Positions 12,419 through 22,640 of a DNA stretch of 64,000 nucleotides are shown piece after piece. The DNA lies in the NCBI GenBank assembly GCA_039707655.1, contig CM077667.1, positions 544,960,222-545,024,221 of the forward strand, written 5' to 3'. A program made the position numbers and the translations under genes. The notes below the pieces were generated by a model. It made no database searches. It was not told where the DNA came from and saw only the letters and a program-made list of their open reading frames with translations. The first letter of the stretch is position 1. Each line of letters begins with the position of its first letter. The DNA is from Elymus sibiricus. Lineage: Eukaryota; Streptophyta; Magnoliopsida; Poales; Poaceae.

Positions 12419-13753
12419 TTTCGCGGCAGCAAAACTACTTTTGCGCTTTCCAATACCTCGTGGGCTTTTATCCCTTTGGCCCATATAAAGTGTTGCTGCA
12501 CCCGAACACTTCGGTAAACATCCGGAACCCCTTCCGGTGAACTCCGGAACTCTTCCGGAGATCAAAACACTATTATCACATATATCAACCTTTACCTCCA
12601 GACTATTCCGGAGATCCTCGTCATGTCCGGGATCTTATCCGGGACTCCGAACAACTTTCGATCACCAATATAATAACTCAATTATAATAATCGTCACCAA
12701 ACGTTAAGTGTGTAGACCCTGCGGGTTCGAGAACTATGTAGACATGACCGAGACACCTCTACGGCCAATAACCAATAGCGGGACCTGGATGCCCATATTG
12801 GCTCCTACATATTCTACGAAGATCTTTTATCGGTCGAACCTCTATGTCAAGGATTCAGTTAATCCCGTATGCTGTTCCCTTTGTTCTTCGGTATGTTACT
12901 TGCCCGAGATTCGATCGTCGGTATCTCTATACCTAGTTCAATCTCGTTACCGGCAAGTCTCTTTACTCGTTCCGTAATACAAGATCTCGTGGCTAACACT
13001 TTAGTCACATTGCTTGCAAGGCTCATTGTGATGTTGTATTACCGAGTGGGCCCTGAGATACCTCTCCGTCATACGGAGTAACAAACCCCAGTCTTGATCC
13101 ATGCCAACCCAACAGACACCCTCGGAGATACCTGTAGAGCACCTTTATAGTCACCCAGTTACGTTGCGACGTTTGATACACACAAGGTATTCCTCCGGTG
13201 TGAGTGAGTTGCATGATCTCATGGTCAAAGGAACAGATACTTGACATGCAGAAAACAATAGCAATAAACTGACACGATCAAATGCTACGTTTACAGTTTG
13301 GGTCTTGTCCATCACATCATTCTCCTAATGATGTGATCCCGTTATCAAATGACATCTCATGTCCATGGCTAGGAAACCTTAACCATCTTTGATCAACGAG
13401 CTAGTCAACTAGAGGCTTACTAGGGACACAGTGTTGTCTATATACCCACACATGTATTTGAGTTTCCAATCAATACAATTATAGCATGGATAATAAACGA
13501 TTATCATTAACAAGGAAATATAATAATAACCAATTTATTATTGCCTCTAGGGCATATTTCCAACAAAGTTCCCCATGCCCCCGTGCGCGTTGCCGACCAC
13601 GTGGCCGGGGTTTAGTCCCGGTTCGTAGCCAACCGGGACTAAAGGCTTGGACCCTTTAGTCTCTATACATTAGTCTCGGGTGGGGAACCGGGACTAAAGG
13701 CCCTTCCCAACCAGGACTAATGACCTGTTTTCTACTAGTGTAATAGGAGGCCA

Positions 13754-15392
13754 TTGTATACCCCTGCACCCGAAGGTTTACTTAGGTTTGGACAATTGCC
13801 GCCAATGCGTCCGTATAATTTCCAACAACCGTCAATGCACTATCATGAACCAGGAAACCAAATGATGGAGAATCAGCACTTTGTTGGTACTTCCCCACAT
13901 GATTCGTTCACAACACCACCACCGCCGCCGCACCCTAAAGCTGCATCTCAGTCTGCTCCTGCCAAAGTGAATTCAAAGTCTTCCAAAAGGAAAAGGAAGG
14001 TCATCAATGTTGTTGATGATGATGATGAACCAAGCGAAAGGACCGTACACCGTCTGTCCTATACACCCGAGGAACATGAACGACTGGTAGTGTCCCTCAT
14101 CTACAAGATGGCAAGCAATCAACAAGCTGATGTTTCGGATGTTGAACTAGTCGACATGGAAGCTGAAGCAACCATCATCAATCCTTCCTCCCTGTACACA
14201 CTAGATGACTACCTTCTCCATAAAGGCATGCTAGACTCTTCCAAGGAGATCGCAATGAAAGTCAAGGAAAGCCTGGAAGATCAAGCAAGATCAAGCAGAA
14301 GTGGCCCAAGGATTTACGTGAATAGGCCACGTGAAGAAGCCGCTGAGCAGTTGGTACGAGACTATTTCTGTGATAATCCTCTCTATTCGAGCAAAGTATT
14401 TCATATAAGATTCCGGATGAGAAGACCCCTCTTCGAGCGTATCGTACATGCACTAGGCGAGTGGTCTTTGGAGTTCACACAAAGGAAAGATGCTCTTGAC
14501 CGCGACAGACTCTCTCCATTGCAGAAATGCACGTCGGCTATTCGCCAATTGGCGGATGGTACTCCGGCAGATGCTCTTGAGGAGTACCTCAACATTACCG
14601 AGTGCACTTCGATTAAGTGCTTAAAGCTGTTTGTTGAAGGCGTGATTCATATATTCGGTGATGTTCGGAACATTGATATTGGAGAGAGGCGTGGGTTTCC
14701 TGGCATGTTCGGAAGCCTCGACTGTATGCACCGGCGTTGGGAGAAATGTCCCACGTCATGGAGGGGACAATTCACCAGCGGGTATAAAGGAAGCCCTTCT
14801 CTTATTCTTGAGGCGGTTGCTTCTTAGGATCATTGGATATGGCATGCTTTTTTTTGGTGTTGCCGGATCCAGCAACGACATCAACGTGCTTAATCAATCG
14901 ACATTGTTCATTGAGTAACTAAAAGGGCAAGCTCCTCGAGTGAACTATAGTGTCAATGAGAAGGAATATCAACTTGGTTATTACCTTGTAGATGGAATAT
15001 ACCTTGAGTGGGAAGCATTCGTGAAGTCAATACCGATGGCTCAAACAGCAAAGCACAAATTGTTCGCTGAACATCAATAAGGAGCAAGGAAGGAAATGGA
15101 ACGATGCATTTGGTGTGCTCCAAGCACGATAGTCTATTTTACGCGCCCGGCATGTTTATATGACCGGGCCGATCTCCATCGTGTGATGTTAGCTTGCATC
15201 ATTATGCACAAAATGATAGTTGAGGATGAGAAAGAAGATGCAGGCAATATTCTTGATTTAAATGAGGAAGGAGGCTCATCGATTGTCCTTCCATCGGTAT
15301 TTACTCACGGTGACATGCCAGAATTTGCTGAGGTACTTGAAAGAGATGCTAGAATTCGTGATCGTCCGTCGCATAGGGCTCTGAAAAAATGA
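13754..15392 (+). pseudogene. PIF/Harbinger-like transposase (Plant_tran, PF04827 type), broken
   Basis: The first open segment (13754-14827, 357 aa) has a low-complexity Pro/Gln N-terminus and a nuclear-type basic stretch (SSKRKRK). The transposase domain follows, with FRMRRPLFERIVHALGEW, LSPLQKCTSAIRQLADG and GFPGMFGSLDCMH, where the Asp of SLDCMH is the first catalytic acid. A TAG at 14825-14827 ends it. The downstream parts, in shifted frames, carry FGVAGSSNDINVLNQS, GYYLVDGIY (second acid) and MIVEDEKEDAG. Damage: the TAG at 14825, an extra T near 14850, TAA stops near 14916 and 15077, and an extra T near 15106. It starts 14 bp after the CACTA 1 terminus; no terminal repeats of its own were found. 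Confidence 0.8.
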
Positions 15393-15699
15393 TTTGATTG
15401 AGCATATTTGGAAAAAGTTTGCGCGACGGTAGATTATTTTCGAGTCTTGATCCATGTAATGCTCAATATGGTTTATGTATTTTAAAATTGGCACTTTATT
15501 ATTTATTATGGATCCATTCAATTTTATGGCTATGTATTTATCCATGTGCAACTTCAAACAATGTTTCATATTGGTACTTGTCACAAATAGATCACAAAGT
15601 TGAAGTAGTACTATAGACCCCACAAAACAATATATAAAGCACTCTATGTTACCACACTTACGATACTACCCACTATGAAAATAGTAACAAAGACTAGTA
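15393..15699. other. No gene seen
   Basis: AT-rich stretch between the transposase remnant and the MITE. It is probably the 3' flank of the transposase pseudogene. Confidence 0.5.
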
Positions 15700-15981
15700 C
15701 TCCCTCCGTACCAGTGTATAAGTCATCTTACGTTGTGCACCGTGATCAAGGCGGAGCAGAAAACGAGAGAACTCAATGTTTATTTGGTAATTAATACCAT
15801 TGCACGCATAGAACTAACCACTGCATGTCGTGCTAGGTAGTATCAGGTCATTAAAAACATACATACTTCACGTTTTTTATTGGTTGATTCCTTAATTCAT
15901 GTCAAGAAACAAGAAACGAGGTGAGAGTGAATGCATCGCGCCTAAGTGTTTTGGTATTATTTGTTTTTCGTAAGATGACTT
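15700..15981. mobile_element. Stowaway/Mariner-like MITE, interrupted by CACTA element 2
   Basis: It starts CTCCCTCCGTACCAG after a TA (15698-15699). Its inner part CAGTGTATAAGTCATCTTACG is matched by the inverted CGTAAGATGA-CTT at 15968-15981, which continues across the CACTA insertion as CTTATACACTAGTA (36805 onward). The far terminus lacks the expected CGGAGGGAG, so the right end is eroded. Noncoding. Confidence 0.65.
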
Positions 15982-16195
15982 CACTAGTAGAAAACAAGCC
16001 ATTAGTCCCGGTTGGGAAGGGCCTTTAGTCCCGGTTCCTCAGCCGGGACTAATGTATAGAGACTAAAGGGTCCAAGCCTTTAGCCCCGGTTGGCTACAAA
16101 CCGGGACTAAACCCCGGCCACGTGGTCGGCAGCCCGCGCGGGGGCATGGGGACCTTTAGTCCCTGTTGGTAACACCAACCGGGACTAAAGATTTA
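15982..16195. repeat. 3' subterminal array of CACTA element 2
   Basis: Inverted and direct copies of TTTAGTCCCGGTTGG / CCAACCGGGACTAAA, several arranged as short hairpins. In CACTA elements such arrays are bound by the element's own DNA-binding protein. Confidence 0.85.
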
Positions 16196-16441
16196 GGGGC
16201 TTTGGGGTTTATGGGTTTAGGTTTGATTGTTTTTTTTTCATTTTTTGTATTCCATTTAATTCTTTTTTATTTCAAACATATTTTACGCTACCCCATACTG
16301 TACACGTTATGCATATATAATAGAATTTCTCGTAGAACCAATCATATACATAGAACTTTTCGTACAACCATGCATACATACATATGTACAATTTGATATA
16401 TACAATTTATCCTACAATTTGCAAATCATTACATCCAGGCA

Positions 16442-16600
16442 TTAGGTGTAATGGTATTCTCCGTCGGGAGATATGACCTGCTCAAGCAAAAATCGTGTAA
16501 TTTCCTCTTGAATTGCTCGTATGCGGTCCTTTGGTAGGAGCTTATCCCGCATGTAGTGCATCTTTAAAGAAAGGAGATAAAAATGAATATATGTTAGTTG

Positions 16601-16655
<55 letters not shown>

Positions 16656-19600
16656 CATCATGATAAAAAAAATGTGAATGGTGTTTACGTACCCAAAGAT
16701 CTCTTGCAGTTCTGGTCCTTTCGGTCATAAAGCGAATGTTCTCGCAAACGTAGTATGCACATAAATCAGTCCCTTTTTCCTGCCTCATGCACTTTACGAG
16801 AATATAATTCAATCAGATAATAATCAAGCATGATAATGGTATTGAAACTATAATTAAAGAGATGCGTGGACGTAACTAGTACTACTTAAATACCTTGGAC
16901 TTTCGCCATTTCAGCTCTGGTTTCCATTCACCTCTAACCTCTTTGATGAACTTTTTCCAAACACTGCCCGGCAAAGAAAATGAATAAAGAAGTTACTAAT
17001 TACTTGATACCAGGAAACGAACTAAAGAGGCCGACATAGTGCGTAAATGATTGGAATTACCTGTCGAGCATCGAATACAGGCTTCTGTATTCATCAGGGT
17101 CTCTACGTAGTGAGTCCAGTACTTCAACAGTTCCATCGTCAACTCTAATGATTAGCAGGATCCAGTGGAAGCTGCGGACACGATTTGTATAAGCGGGCAT
17201 GCATAACTCATCAACTATACACTTAACATCGAGTATGTATATATAAGCAAAAGGAGAATTTGTAGTACAAGACAGTAACACTCACATGAAGTTGTAAGGT
17301 AAAAGTATTTCTGGTCTGGTATTTAGGGCCTTCAAAAACCTTAGCAACATTTTCTCTGTGTCTTTATAGTAAGTAGTTAACACATTTTCATTAACGGTAT
17401 TTGGGTCAATGAACCCAATGCCATAGACTCCATCTCTTTTCAATTCAAAAATCTTCATTCTGCATAATACCACACAAAAGAATATAGTGAGGATAATTAC
17501 AGGCAATGAACAAGATGACCTAGAGACTTAAATTACAGAAAGAAATTACTTACAGACAGTAGCAACTGACGAGAGATTTGTCGAGTGCTTTTTGATTGAA
17601 TAATTTAAAAAATTCTTCATTTTCAATCCACAAATCATTTTCATGGATGTAATGCATTCGCTTGACTTTCACCATGGGGCTCTGTCGCCCGCTCTTTACT
17701 TCTCTCATGTACCATTCATGCAAGTTGTGCATTTGGGTTGATAGAAGCTTTTCCTCTTCAGGACTCGCCAGAGGGTTCCCGGGGACATATGTCCATGCTA
17801 GTTCCTTCGGATCCGTCGGTGGGAATTTCTCGATCTCTAAGAGTTGTTCAACAGTGATACCGAGCTGTCTAGCATTCTCTCTATCAACGTCGGTTATTAC
17901 CACCTTATCGGTACTCACCTTGAGCAGGATGATCGTTTGCACTGTGTGTTCTCCGAGCTGGGGAACAGTTTTCCCGCATTTACTACTACCGCTCGACTTC
18001 TGTTTTTTTCTTTATGATAGGACTTGCTAATAGAGCATTCATAGTCTGATAGCGGCCTTTTCTCCCCCGGTTTAGCTGCATTCAAAAAGTGTTGTACGAC
18101 TTCCTCAGGTATTTTCTCCTTTGGCGACGGGGTCGGTTTCGGTCCAAAATGGGCATGCAAATCCTTAGCCACTTGTTCATCGAGTTCCTCGTCAGTCTTC
18201 TCGTAAGATAACTTCTTTTTGACAGGAGGCTCTGGTTTCTTCTTTTCTGCTCTCTTCCGCTTTGGAGACGGCGGAGATCGATATCACGGACACGCGCTAG
18301 GCTCCGTCTCGGTGTGGGATGGATTATGCTGACGCGGCGGAGATCGATATGGCGGACTCGCCCTGCGCTCCGTCTTGAGGTGGGTTGGAGTCTGCTGACG
18401 CGGCGAACTTGGAGGAGGAGTCGGTGGCCTTGGCACCGAGTTTGGAAACACGATGCATTCCTTTTTCCATAAAATGAGACAACGCATGGCTTTTCCCAGT
18501 GTCCGCTCCCCTTCACCTCCAACAATGTCAAGTTCTAGTGAGTCATATGCCGACACAACTTCATCCACCTCGACACGAGCATAGCCAGGTGGAATCTGAT
18601 TGCCGTGGAAGGTTGCTTCATGTGCACTCGGTAAAGCAATGTCATCCGCCACCTTGATGGATATGTTCTTCAGTTTCACGTGTAGCTCACAAACTGTCGA
18701 CTCTAGGATATCATCCACGGGGTAGCAAGCCAGTAGTGCATCATCGTCCGGGACCCCCGTGGAACCCATGCTGCTTTTCGGCATAGATGATGGAATGGTA
18801 CCATCCAATGCTGCATCTGGTTGCTCCTGCTGCTGAGACGCGCCTTGCTGGCTAAGTTTGTTGATTTGCTCCTGCTGCAGCATGTATTTGCGTTCCAAGT
18901 CCGCGTTCTTTGATTCTACCATTTGAATCCGATCTACTTCATGCTTCTTCTTTCTCTCACGGCTTCTGTAACTGTCGTTCCAATCCGCAAACCCCAGAAG
19001 CCACGAAACAAGGCCTTTGCATCGTGTTCGTCCCAGGTGTTCAGGATTCTTGAGGGCGCATGTAAGCTCGTCGTTCTCTCTCTCGGGCTGGTACACACCC
19101 GTTCGAGCTTCTTCTATTGCTTTAAGTAACTCGGTCGTGGCTTCTTTAAGACTTGCCTGTTCAAGAACCTCCCCTGTCTTTGGGTCCAACTTTCCCCCAT
19201 GTGCATAAAACCAAGTCCTGCACTTGTCGGGCCAAGTCTCTGTTTATGGAGTGACCCCTGCAGCCTTCATGTTTCTCTCGGATTCAACCCACATAGGCAA
19301 CCCAGACTTGTAGCCACCTGGCCCCAGATGATGGTGCCACATTTTTTTTGTCAGCATTTATCTTGTTTACTCTCGACCGTTCCTTAGCTGCTTCTGATTC
19401 CTTGAACTCCACAAATCCGTCCCAGTGATCTTTTAACTTCAGTAGTTCTCCTTCGAATTCTAGAGTCTTCTTTTCGTCTTTCACGTAATTGTTCCGTACT
19501 CTTTTCTTCCAAGTCTGGAATTGTGTGGCCATCTTCTTAAGAGCACACTTCTTGACTTTCTCCCGTTGGAGATCTCTGAGACCCTCTGGTAGGGTGAAAT

Positions 19601-20150
19601 GTTTCATGAGCGCCTCCCAAAGCAGATCTTTTGCTCTTTCGCTGACAAAAGGAACTCCGAGATCTTTTGGCTGATTCCATTCTTGAGCGGAGATTGGGAT
19701 TTGGTCCCTAACGATAACTCCGCATTGACGTATAAATTTGTCCGCATTCACTTTAGGAGCAATCGGTTCGCCATCTGCTCTGATTTGATCGATGTTGTAC
19801 TTTATGCCTTCTTTCAACTTTTTTGTCGGGCCACGTTTAACCCTTGTAGAATATTTGCTCGATCTGGATGGCTAAAAGAAGAAAGATTCGTTAATATATA
19901 CAAATCAATCAATACTTCTGATGATCACCAGAGGGAAAATTAATACCTCGCCGGACTTTGGGAGAAAAATTTCTTCGACATCATTGTCAGTTGGTTCCCC
20001 TTCTTCTCTTGGTTGTTCTTCCTCAATTCCCTCACCGGATGGGTTAAGGTATTGTGAGCCATCATCTACTTCTTCATTATCTTCGTTTCCGGAGCGTATC
20101 ATGTCGTACATGACATTCTCTTGATCACGGTCTCTGTCTCTACCGTCCAT
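16442..20150 (-). pseudogene. CACTA-encoded Ulp1-type cysteine protease gene, CACTA 2 copy
   Basis: Minus strand, starting ATG at 20150 (MDGRDRDRDQENVMYD, acidic). Exon 1 ends at 19947 before GT. Exon 2 from 19871 (basic, RVKRGPTKKLKEG) stays open to 19284. A long segment at 19189-18284 holds a Gln/Lys-rich coiled coil (DLERKYMLQQEQINKLSQQ) and a Pro-rich tail. The last exons (17942-16442) form the protease domain with His in FHWILLIIR, Asp in VEVLDSLRR and Cys in DLCAYYVCENI, ending at TAA 16442-16444. Breaks: an extra A near 19340, TAA near 19248, TGA near 18283 and a frame change near 18010. It shares structure and stop position with the CACTA 1 copy, so the gene belongs to the family and is not a chance capture. 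Confidence 0.8.
16605..16654. repeat. (TA)n microsatellite
   Basis: About 25 TA units in an intron of the protease gene. The matching intron of CACTA 1 (near 4078) has only a few units, so the expansion came after the two copies separated. Confidence 0.95.
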
Positions 20151-20318
20151 AGCTTAACTAATCCAGAACAAATATAAAACAATTAGAATGCATTCAATAA
20201 GCAAAACCGGAGATATGCAAATCAATACAAGGCAATGCAACAATATGATCATATAATATCACTAATACATCATCGAATAGTATCACTAATACATCTCGAA
20301 TATTATTATATAATATCA

Positions 20319-20747
20319 CTAATACAGATCCAGTTGACGTCTCGCAGCGCAGGCGGTGGATACCCAAAGAGAAGGAACCATGACAGGATCATAGCTCGGG
20401 TGAGATCCTTGAAGAACCTGCCAGGTATTGGAGAACCTGGCGTCCAACGCAGCCACGTAGCGTCGGACGTGCTCGTCCTCCTCCCTGACACGGCGACGTA
20501 CCACCTCCGCCGGGGCCGGATCCCTCTGCACCGACAGTGGTGCATGCGACCGCCACCAAAGAACCTCCGGGTCGACGATGGGACCTTGATTCCGCACCAA
20601 GCTCCGCGCCCCGGAAGGCAGCACCTCCCAGTGCCAGCCCCGCGGAGCCCAGTCCCGGACATGGCGCCTCTCAAGGACGTTGTTGCCACCAAGTCGACGA
20701 CGAGGATGTTGTCCGGGCATCGTGGACTCAACGGCTACGATATGCAA
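20319..20747 (-). CDS. Unrecognised 142-aa ORF in CACTA 2
   Basis: An open frame from ATG 20747 to TAG, Arg/Trp/Val-rich. Motifs seen: VLERRHVRDWAP, VDPEVLWWRS, VRRRVREEDEHVRRYVAALD and FSNTWQVLQG, ending STACAARRQLDLY. No cysteine or histidine cluster, signal peptide or membrane segment. It ends about 170 bp before the Ulp1 gene start, with the promoter at 21412 upstream, so it may be an upstream cistron or first exon of the same transcript. The C-terminal codons and stop also remain in CACTA 1 (421-458), where the rest has been cut away. A second open frame on the same strand (20306-20731) is less protein-like. Function unknown. Confidence 0.5.
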   Translation of the reverse strand: MHIVAVESTMPGQHPRRRLGGNNVLERRHVRDWAPRGWHWEVLPSGARSLVRNQGPIVDPEVLWWRSHAPLSVQRDPAPAEVVRRRVREEDEHVRRYVAALDARFSNTWQVLQGSHPSYDPVMVPSLWVSTACAARRQLDLY

Positions 20748-20818
20748 CTAAACATTTAAACATTGAAAAAATGCATCTAAACATCTAAAAATGAACAAAA
20801 TTCGAGGAGGCTAATCAT

Positions 20819-20900
20819 CATCGATTGATCATCATCTAATCATCATCATCATCATCTATCATCATCATCTAATTAACAATCTATCATCATCATCTAACTA
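20819..20900. repeat. CAT/ATC trinucleotide-rich tract
   Basis: Repeated TCATCATC and CTATCATC units beside the minisatellite. Simple repeat without coding content. Confidence 0.7.
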
Positions 20901-20901
20901 A

Positions 20902-21152
20902 TCGGGGACTCCTCCGGCGATCGTCGGGGACTCCCCCGGCGATCATCGGGGACTCCATACCGGCGATCGTTGCGGACTCCTCCGGCGATCCTCCGGGACT
21001 CCACACCGGCGATCGTTGCGGACTCCTCTGGTGATCGTCCGGGACTCCACACCGGCGATCGTCGTGGACTCCTCCGGCGGTCGTCTGGGACTCCCCCGAC
21101 GATCGTCGGGGACTCCTCTGATGATTGTCGGGGACTCCTCCGGCGATCGTCG
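20902..21152. repeat. Minisatellite of 22-24 bp units
   Basis: About eleven imperfect copies of GGGGACTCCTCCGGCGATCGTC. It lies downstream of the promoter at 21412 and upstream of the 142-aa ORF, so it would fall in the 5' leader or an early intron. Confidence 0.85.
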
Positions 21153-21411
21153 GCGGAGGCGGAGGCGGGGCCGGTAGCGGTGCTGCGGTGGGCGGGGGCG
21201 AGCGGCGGAGGCGCGCGGGGCCGATGGGGACATAGATCGAGGAAGGGGACCGGGGGAGCCTTACCGGCGTTGCCGATGAGACGGACAGCGATGGCGATGG
21301 AGGAGACCGGCGATGAGCGGTGACGGCGACGTCGTCGAGGCGGATTTGGGCAGCCTGGTGGCGTAGTGGAGTGTGGCGTCGGGGGAGAAACTGAGGAAGA
21401 AGAAGGCGGGG

Positions 21412-21418
21412 TTAAATA
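21412..21418 (-). promoter_or_regulatory. Candidate TATA box of the second CACTA transcript
   Basis: Minus strand GCTATTTAAC, followed by pyrimidine-rich leader sequence (CTTCTTCTTCCTCAG). Just upstream are internal copies of the subterminal repeat (21425-21570). Together these suggest the promoter for the 142-aa ORF and/or the protease gene. Confidence 0.5.
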
Positions 21419-21424
21419 GCCAAG

Positions 21425-21570
21425 TGCCTTTAGTCCCGGTTGGTATTACCAACCGGGATTGGTATTACCAACCGGGACTAAAGACCCTTTAGTCCCGGTT
21501 GGTGCTACCAACCGGGACTAAAGGTACTCCCTTTAGTCCCGGTTGGAGCCACCAACCACCAACCGGGACT
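21425..21570. repeat. Internal copy of the CACTA subterminal repeat array
   Basis: Alternating TTTAGTCCCGGTTGG and CCAACCGGGACTAAAG units as at both element ends, but more than 5 kb inside the element and directly upstream of an internal promoter. Confidence 0.85.
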
Positions 21571-21684
21571 AAAGGTATCCTTTAAATTTTAGGATAATTT
21601 AAATAGGTGTTTTCATCAAAACTAGATTCTGTTTAACTCTTTTAGTTGTATACCTTCATTTGTTTTAATCAAAATCACCCAAAT

Positions 21685-22640
21685 GAACTCCAGACTTTTT
21701 GTGCATTCAATATGCACCATTCTAAGCCACATCTTCAAATTTCAACCCTTTCTAACTTCATTTGCTATTTTTCATGCATTTAATGATTTTTTTGAGCTAA
21801 ATGACCCTGAAATTAAAAAGCACTACAAATGAACTCTGAAAAGGTAGAAACTTGGCATGGTATCATCATTTCACCCACATAGCATGTGCTAAAAAGTTGA
21901 GAGGGTTACGGCAAAAGCTGGATGCACTTCGTGTACAAACTGGACCATCTCCTTCGAAGTATGAGGGTTTCGTACAAAAACTCATCTGTTACAAAAGGCA
22001 TTTCATTTTTTTTAACTTATTTCAACTCCAGACTTTTTGTGCTTTCAATATGCACCATTATAAGCCACATCTTCAAATTTCAACCCTTTCTAACTTCATT
22101 TGCTATTTTTCATGCATTTAATAATTTTTTTGAGCAAAATGACCCTGAAATTAAAAAGCACTACAAATGAACTCTGAAAAGGTAGACACTTGGCATGGTA
22201 TCATCATTTCAACCACATAGCATGTGCTAAAAAGTTGAGAGGGTTACGGCAAAAACTGGATGCACTTCGTGTACAAACTGGACAATCTCCTTCGAAGTAT
22301 GAGGGTTTCGGACGAAAACTCATCTATTACAAAGGCATTTCATTTATTTTAACTTATTTCAACTCCAGACATTTTGTGCATTCAATATGCACCATTCTAA
22401 GCCACATCTTCAAATTTCAACCCTTTCTAACTTCATTTGATATTTTTCATGCATTTAATGATTTTTTTTAGCTAAATGACCCTGAAATTAAAAAGCAATA
22501 CAAATGAACTATGAAAAGGTTGAAACTTAGCATGATATCATCATTTCGACCACATAGCATGTGCTAAACACTTGAGAGGGTTACAGCAAAAACTGGATAC
22601 ACTTCGTGTACAAAACTGGACCATCTCGGCTACGATCACT
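21685..22640. repeat. Three tandem copies of a ~338-bp unit
   Basis: Units start near 21685, 22023 and 22361, each opening AACTCCAGAC(T/A)TTTTGTGC and closing in GTACAAACTGGA(C/A)(C/A)ATCTC. The last unit is slightly shorter. Similarity is very high. It lies between the 3' end of TNP2 and the internal promoter, and no gene reads through it. Confidence 0.9.

Larger units (their letters stand above)
4545..13565 (-). mobile_element. Complete Copia LTR retrotransposon 1 (BARE1/WIS/Angela type)
   Basis: Two direct 1854-bp LTRs (4545-6398 and 11712-13565) enclose a primer-binding site, gag-pol and a polypurine tract, all on the minus strand. The ends are TG...CA. A perfect 5-bp target duplication AAGTT flanks it (4540-4544 and 13566-13570). 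By eye the LTRs differ at about 12 positions (~0.65%). With the grass rate usually applied to LTRs this suggests roughly a quarter of a million years, an estimate only. The polyprotein has one in-frame stop and one frameshift, so this copy can no longer move by itself. It sits in the 3' subterminal array of CACTA element 1. Confidence 0.95.
11712..13565 (-). repeat. 5' LTR of Copia element 1
   Basis: 1854 bp, nearly identical to 4545-6398. In the minus orientation this is the promoter-bearing LTR. It is followed by the target-site copy AAGTT at 13566-13570. Confidence 0.95.
420..13740 (+). mobile_element. CACTA element 1, 3' part (5' part lost or outside window), split by a Copia insertion
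   Basis: The right end is a CACTA terminus: TTTCTACTAGTG ends at 13740, the reverse complement of CACTAGTAGAAA. The last ~170 bp carry inverted copies of TTTAGTCCCGGTTGG. The body (420-4544) is collinear, in opposite orientation, with 16200-20345 of CACTA element 2 and carries a copy of the same Ulp1-type gene. The Copia element at 4545-13565 interrupts the subterminal array; removing it together with one AAGTT copy rejoins the array. The left part of the element, including any TNP2 gene, is not in the window, so its 3-bp target duplication cannot be checked. Confidence 0.85.
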
